From Mycobacterium sp. 852002-10029_SCH5224772 (lineage in GTDB: Bacteria; Actinomycetota; Actinomycetes; Mycobacteriales; Mycobacteriaceae): 64,000 nt of DNA. The DNA is taken from the NCBI RefSeq assembly GCF_001667315.1, contig NZ_LZHT01000015.1, forward strand, positions 124,001-188,000, in the 5' to 3' direction. Shown piece by piece: positions 60,397 to 64,000 of this stretch. The translations under genes and the position numbers were made by a program. The notes under the pieces were generated by a model. It did not search any database. It was given only the letters and a program-made list of their open reading frames with translations, and was not told where the DNA came from. Numbering within the stretch: position 1 is the stretch's first letter; each line of letters begins with the position of its first letter.

Positions 60397-62066
60397 TTGA
60401 CGTCCACCTGAGAACTCCTTCGGGGCGCGGGAGGCGTCTCGGCGCGGCCGGCCGTGCCTGGCTCACCCAGTCCGTCCAGCAACCGCTCGGTCAATCGCTC
60501 GAACTCGTCGCCCCAGCCGGAGTTGTCGGTGCGCGCCAGCCCGCCCAGTTCGACGTTCACCGTACCGGCCGCCGCGCCATTGGCCGCAGTGAGCCTGACC
60601 CACACCCGGCGGCGACGCACCAGCAGCGACACCAGCAGACCGCCCATCATGGTGATGGCGAACACCAGCACCCAGGTCTGGCCGGGATCGTGGGAGACCT
60701 GCAGGTTGACGAACGGCACGGCGCCGTCGAAGCGGATCACGGTGCCGGCCGCCGGGCCCTGGTCGATGCGGACCGCCTGGCCCGCGCGCAGGTTGACCCG
60801 CTTCTCCTTGGTCAGCCGGCCCTGCTCGATCAGTCGGGGGTCGAGCGTGAACAGCGATTGGGGCCGCCCGGTGTCCAGGCCGGTGTCGCCGCGGTAGATG
60901 TCGACGGCCACCGCGGGGGCGTTCAGGGCCGGGAAGCGCGACGACAGCAGCGTGCCGTCCAGTTGCTCGGTCGGCGCCAGCAGTCCCTGGATGGCGATCT
61001 GGTGCCGGCGGCGCTCGGTGGCGTTGGGGTAGCTACCGGCCGGCGGATCGATCCGGGCCACACCTGAGGAGAGCAGGGTTTGCGGATTGTCGGGCCGCCA
61101 CTGCACGGTCGACGTGCGGATCTGCCCGTCCGGGAAGGTGACGCTGAAAGTGGGTGCGTAGCCGTGTCCCTGCAGGTACACCCGATCGCCACCGAGCCGC
61201 AGCGGGTGGTTGACCTCCAGCCGGTAATGCCGCCAGGTGTTGGCGCTCAGGTCCTCGCCGGACTGGTAGTCGATGTGCGCGGCGAACGAGGTGGCCTGCC
61301 CGGACGGCAGGTAGTGCGCCACGAAGTCGTCGACCCGGATGCACAGCGGGTGCAGCGAGGTGCCGTCGACGGTGTTGCCGGCCCGGAACGAGTCGAACGC
61401 GGCCGGCGACGCCGAGCAGAATCCTGGGCCGCCGTCGGCGATGACGATCACGTTGCCCTCGTAGCCGAACAACTTGCCGGCGGCCACCGCGACCAGCAGA
61501 CCCAGCAGCGAGAAGTGAAAGACGATGTTGCCGAATTCGCGCAGGTAGCCCTTCTCGGCGGACACCTCGACCGTGTTCGCGTCGGCGCCGTCCTCGTGGC
61601 GGATCGCGGTGCGCCAGCCGCGCAGCCGGTCGGTGATCGCGTTCGCCAGGGTGTTCAGCTCTTCGGCGCCGCTCTGGATCTGGTGGGTGGTGTGCTTGGG
61701 CAGCCGGGCCAGGTTGCGCGGGGCGGCGACCGGGGTGGACCGCAGGCTGCGGACGTGCTCGATCATCCGCGGGGTGAGGCAGCCCACCAGGGACACGAAC
61801 AGCAACACGTAGATGGCGGTGAACCAGAAGCTGGAGAACACGTCGAAGGCCTGCAGCCGGTCCAGCCAGGGCCCGATCACCGGGTGGGCCTTCAGGTAGT
61901 CGTCGACCTTGCCGGCGTTGAGACTGCGCTGCGGCACCAGCGCGCCGGGGATGGCGCCGAGCGCGAGCAGGAACAACAGCACCAGCGCGGTGCCCATCGA
62001 GGTCAGCGCGCGCCAGGTGTTGCGACCCCACGCGAGCAGACGCGAAAGCACCCCAAAATGGGCCAT
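60393..62066 (-). CDS. resB: ResB/Ccs1 cytochrome c biogenesis protein
   Basis: The 557-residue partner of CcsA has four membrane helices (about residues 20-40, 70-95, 155-178 and 465-485) and a large extracytoplasmic domain after the third. The family stretch GALVPQRSLNAGKVDDYL is present. I place the start at ATG 62066 (MAHFGVLSRLLAWG), but this codon lies in the loop of a palindromic repeat and no ribosome binding site precedes it, so a later start cannot be excluded; the frame stays open further upstream. It is Mtb Rv0528-like. Confidence 0.88.
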   Translation of the reverse strand: MAHFGVLSRLLAWGRNTWRALTSMGTALVLLFLLALGAIPGALVPQRSLNAGKVDDYLKAHPVIGPWLDRLQAFDVFSSFWFTAIYVLLFVSLVGCLTPRMIEHVRSLRSTPVAAPRNLARLPKHTTHQIQSGAEELNTLANAITDRLRGWRTAIRHEDGADANTVEVSAEKGYLREFGNIVFHFSLLGLLVAVAAGKLFGYEGNVIVIADGGPGFCSASPAAFDSFRAGNTVDGTSLHPLCIRVDDFVAHYLPSGQATSFAAHIDYQSGEDLSANTWRHYRLEVNHPLRLGGDRVYLQGHGYAPTFSVTFPDGQIRTSTVQWRPDNPQTLLSSGVARIDPPAGSYPNATERRRHQIAIQGLLAPTEQLDGTLLSSRFPALNAPAVAVDIYRGDTGLDTGRPQSLFTLDPRLIEQGRLTKEKRVNLRAGQAVRIDQGPAAGTVIRFDGAVPFVNLQVSHDPGQTWVLVFAITMMGGLLVSLLVRRRRVWVRLTAANGAAAGTVNVELGGLARTDNSGWGDEFERLTERLLDGLGEPGTAGRAETPPAPRRSSQVDVK

Positions 62067-62086
62067 TTTGGGGTCTTTTGCGTCTG
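62037..62086. repeat. Palindromic repeat enclosing the resB start codon
   Basis: The left arm CAGACGCGAAAGCACCCCAA plus AAT and the right arm ATTTTGGGG plus TCTTTTGCGTCTG pair over 22 positions with one mismatch and one bulge. The loop is GGGCC. The resB start codon (62066-62064, minus strand) is at the apex, so the first ten residues of ResB are encoded by the repeat. A second, decayed copy lies upstream of fabH. Confidence 0.8.
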
Positions 62087-62095
62087 TTAGCGCCA

Positions 62096-62875
62096 CTAGA
62101 TCGGCAGCCTCACGTCGGACACGAACGCGTCGCGCAGCCAGGAGATGAAGTCGTTCCACACGCCGGTGACCAACATGGCGCCGACCGCGATCAGCAGCAC
62201 GCCGCCGAACACCTGGATGGCCCGGGTGTGCCGGCGCAGCCAACCGAGCCCCGCCACCGCGCCGGCCGAGCCGAACGCCAACAGCACGAACGGGATTCCC
62301 AGGCCCAGGCAGTACGCAATCACCAACACGATTCCGCGCGCCACGCTGGCGCCGTCGGTCGCCGAGGCGACGGTGATGACGCCGGCCAGCGTCGGCCCCA
62401 GGCACGGCGTCCAGCCCAACGCGAACACCGCACCCAGCACCGGCGCCCCGGCGACCGTCGTCAGCTGCCGCGGGCTGAAGCGGGCCTGCCGCTGCAGGGC
62501 CGGGACGAGCCCGACGAACACCAGACCCATCGCGACGGTCAGCACGCCGCCGGCCCGCTGCAGCAGCAGCTGGTTGGTGATCAGCGTGGTCGTCATGCCG
62601 AGGACGGCGACGGTGCCCAGGACGAACACCGTGGTGAACCCGGCGACGAACAGTGCCGCCGACCCGGCGACCCGCCACCGCGCGCCCGGCGGGGCTTTGA
62701 CCGCACCCGCGGCCGGCTGCTCGTCAACGCCGACGACCGCGGCCAGGTACGAGAGGTAGCCGGGTACCAACGGCACCACGCAGGGTGAGGCGAACGACAC
62801 CAGCCCGGCCAGCAGGCACACGCCGAGCGCCACCAGGAGCGGCCCGGCGGCGGCGATCTGGGTGAAGCCGGTCAT
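62096..62875 (-). CDS. ccdA: Thiol-disulfide transporter CcdA
   Basis: The 259-residue DsbD-family protein has six helices and the paired redox Cys motifs SPCVVPLVPGYLSY (first helix) and TPCLGPTLAGV (fourth helix). It moves reductant across the membrane to keep apocytochrome c thiols reduced, via the TlpA-like protein encoded just upstream. Its ATG overlaps that gene's stop. It is Mtb Rv0527-like. Confidence 0.95.
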   Translation of the reverse strand: MTGFTQIAAAGPLLVALGVCLLAGLVSFASPCVVPLVPGYLSYLAAVVGVDEQPAAGAVKAPPGARWRVAGSAALFVAGFTTVFVLGTVAVLGMTTTLITNQLLLQRAGGVLTVAMGLVFVGLVPALQRQARFSPRQLTTVAGAPVLGAVFALGWTPCLGPTLAGVITVASATDGASVARGIVLVIAYCLGLGIPFVLLAFGSAGAVAGLGWLRRHTRAIQVFGGVLLIAVGAMLVTGVWNDFISWLRDAFVSDVRLPI

Positions 62876-63477
62876 TCCTTGACCATTCGCTGCACGACGG
62901 GCTGCAGGTCGGCCGCCAGCATTTCGCGCAGGAAGACAGCCGCGACGCGGTGTTGGCGGTCCAGGACCAGCGTGGACGGAATCACGGTGGTGGGGTACTT
63001 GCCGCCGAACGCGATCAGGGTGCGCATGGCCGGGTCGTAGATCGACGGGAACGTGACTTGGCGGTCGTTGACGAAGTCCAGCGCCGCCTGCCGGTTGCTG
63101 TCGCGGACGTCGACGCCGAGAAAAGACACCCCGGTGCCGCGGGTGGCGTCATACACCTGTTGGAGCTGGCCGACCTCGGCCCGGCACGGTCCGCACCACT
63201 GCCCCCAGATGTTGATGACCACGACCCGGCCGGCGAAGATCGGATCGTCCAGCGACAGCGTGTGGGCGGGGTCGGCCAGGTCGGGCCCCGACAGCGGGCC
63301 CGGGCGGCCGCGGCTGGACGGCGGGTCGTAGTAGATGTCGGTCTTGCCGCCGGGCGAGACGAATTCGAAGGTGCCGCCCTGCGCGACCGCGTCATGTCCG
63401 GAGGAACAGCCGGCGAGCAGGCCGGGAAGCAGGGCCGCCAGCGCGGCCCCGACCGTCGCCTGTCGCCAGGTGATCAT
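62872..63477 (-). CDS. TlpA/ResA-like thioredoxin lipoprotein
   Basis: The 201-residue protein has a lipoprotein signal ending in LLAGC (Cys near residue 24) and a thioredoxin-like domain. The redox motif is in WGQWCGPCRAE (residues about 90-100), with cis-Pro in TTVIPST. It should pass electrons from CcdA to apocytochrome c. ATG 63477 overlaps the upstream stop (ATGA). It is Mtb Rv0526-like. Confidence 0.93.
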   Translation of the reverse strand: MITWRQATVGAALAALLPGLLAGCSSGHDAVAQGGTFEFVSPGGKTDIYYDPPSSRGRPGPLSGPDLADPAHTLSLDDPIFAGRVVVINIWGQWCGPCRAEVGQLQQVYDATRGTGVSFLGVDVRDSNRQAALDFVNDRQVTFPSIYDPAMRTLIAFGGKYPTTVIPSTLVLDRQHRVAAVFLREMLAADLQPVVQRMVKE

Positions 63478-64000
63478 GGCGCCGCCGGCTCGGAGTACTC
63501 GACGCCGGCCAGCCGGTCGCCGTTGTAGATCAGGGTCGTCACCGACGCGAGGCCGCATTGCCGCCGCCGCGGGTCGTGCCACAGCCGCTGACCGGTCAGG
63601 TGCAGGCGCAGCGTCCACACCGGCAGTTGGTGGCTGACGCACACCACCTCGTGGCCGGTGCCGCGGGCGCGGGCCTTGTCGGCCGCCGTCTCCATGCGGG
63701 CCGCGATCTCGGCGTAGGGCTCACCCCAGGACGGCCGGAGAGGGTTGCGCAACTGCCACCACACCCTCGGGTCGCGCCAGGCGCCGTCACCGGGGCTGAC
63801 ACGGCGGCCCTGGAAGAAGTTGGCGGACTCGATCAGGTCCGGGTCGCTGTCGACGGGGAGGCCGTGCGTGGCGGCGATGGGCGCGGCGGTTTCCTGGGCG
63901 CGCTGCAGGGGCGAGGCGATCACCGCGACGATGTCGCGCTCGGCGAGCGCGTCGGCCACCGCGGCCGCCTGCGCCCGCCCCGCCTCGGACAGGTGAAACC
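63474..64000 (-). CDS. Histidine phosphatase (phosphoglycerate mutase) family protein (5' truncated)
   Basis: The frame runs off the right edge, so the N-terminal RHG motif is not visible. About 175 residues remain: [17 protein letters not shown], the SPLQRAQETAAPIA motif with the conserved Arg, an acid in DPDLIES, and the second catalytic His in VVCVSHQLPVW. It is Mtb Rv0525-like and first in the visible cytochrome c maturation unit. Its substrate is not predictable. Confidence 0.9.
   Translation of the reverse strand, partial: FHLSEAGRAQAAAVADALAERDIVAVIASPLQRAQETAAPIAATHGLPVDSDPDLIESANFFQGRRVSPGDGAWRDPRVWWQLRNPLRPSWGEPYAEIAARMETAADKARARGTGHEVVCVSHQLPVWTLRLHLTGQRLWHDPRRRQCGLASVTTLIYNGDRLAGVEYSEPAAP

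Noticed and set aside
60393..62678. 761-residue version of ResB
   Set aside because: The extension reads through ccdA in another frame; family similarity begins only near residue 15 of the 62066 start.

Overview
The window is about 64 kb of high-GC, gene-dense actinobacterial chromosome. Protein-level resemblance and gene order both point to a slow-growing Mycobacterium, probably of the M. avium complex or a close relative. Most of the right two thirds follows, in reverse, the M. tuberculosis (Mtb) block from Rv0525 to Rv0566c. The left end has the neighbours of Rv0583c to Rv0585c. Many starts are GTG, 4-base ATGA/GTGA overlaps are common, and several genes have a TANNNT -10 element 6 to 8 bases before the start codon, as expected of mycobacterial leaderless mRNAs. 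Rv numbers used below are from memory of Mtb H37Rv; no database search was run.

Left third (1 to about 21.6 kb), accessory-like mixture: a truncated Rv0585c-type membrane protein; an exported GH92 alpha-mannosidase; lipoprotein LpqN; an F420-type split-barrel protein; a PAS-ANTAR regulator; galT-galK divergent from a FUSC transporter through a symmetric promoter; a CYP125-like P450; a MerR-controlled group (small CC-motif protein, STAS protein, FAD monooxygenase); CYP135B1-like P450 with an alpha/beta hydrolase; a NYN-LOTUS protein; a third P450; a lipoprotein; a 69-residue protein; and tRNA-Tyr.

Middle (21.6 to 48.5 kb): YajQ-type protein, flavin monooxygenase, gpsA, a SulP transporter with a small HTH protein, htpX, then the menaquinone super-cluster. 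This holds grcC1 (polyprenyl diphosphate synthase), menJ (side-chain reductase), menG, mgtA, menD, bpoC (possible MenH), menC, an amidohydrolase, fadD8, an F420-type protein, menB, SDR, glyoxalase-fold protein, pitA, menE and a polytopic membrane protein.

Right third (48.5 to 64 kb): DUF2064 and GT2 glycosyltransferases, an Rv0538-type membrane protein with a degenerate Hsp70-like domain and Pro/Thr repeats, a large membrane protein, an epimerase with a cysteine-rich insertion, MTA phosphorylase, menA, fabH, a MinD/ParA-like ATPase, and the cytochrome c maturation operon (phosphoglycerate-mutase-like protein, TlpA-like thioredoxin, ccdA, resB, ccsA).

Functionally the window couples menaquinone synthesis and tailoring to cytochrome c assembly, so it supplies much of the respiratory chain, with envelope glycosylation and lipid oxidation genes between. 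Relative to Mtb, vapBC3, Rv0560c and PE_PGRS6 are missing from their expected slots, and SulP plus HTH, an SDR and an F420-type protein are inserted. The most notable non-coding signals are a symmetric bidirectional promoter at 8556-8565, a dispersed palindrome enclosing the resB start codon (62037-62086), a long dyad at 21271-21306, repeat clusters at 19287-19450 and 22179-22287, and a KstR-like box at fadD8.
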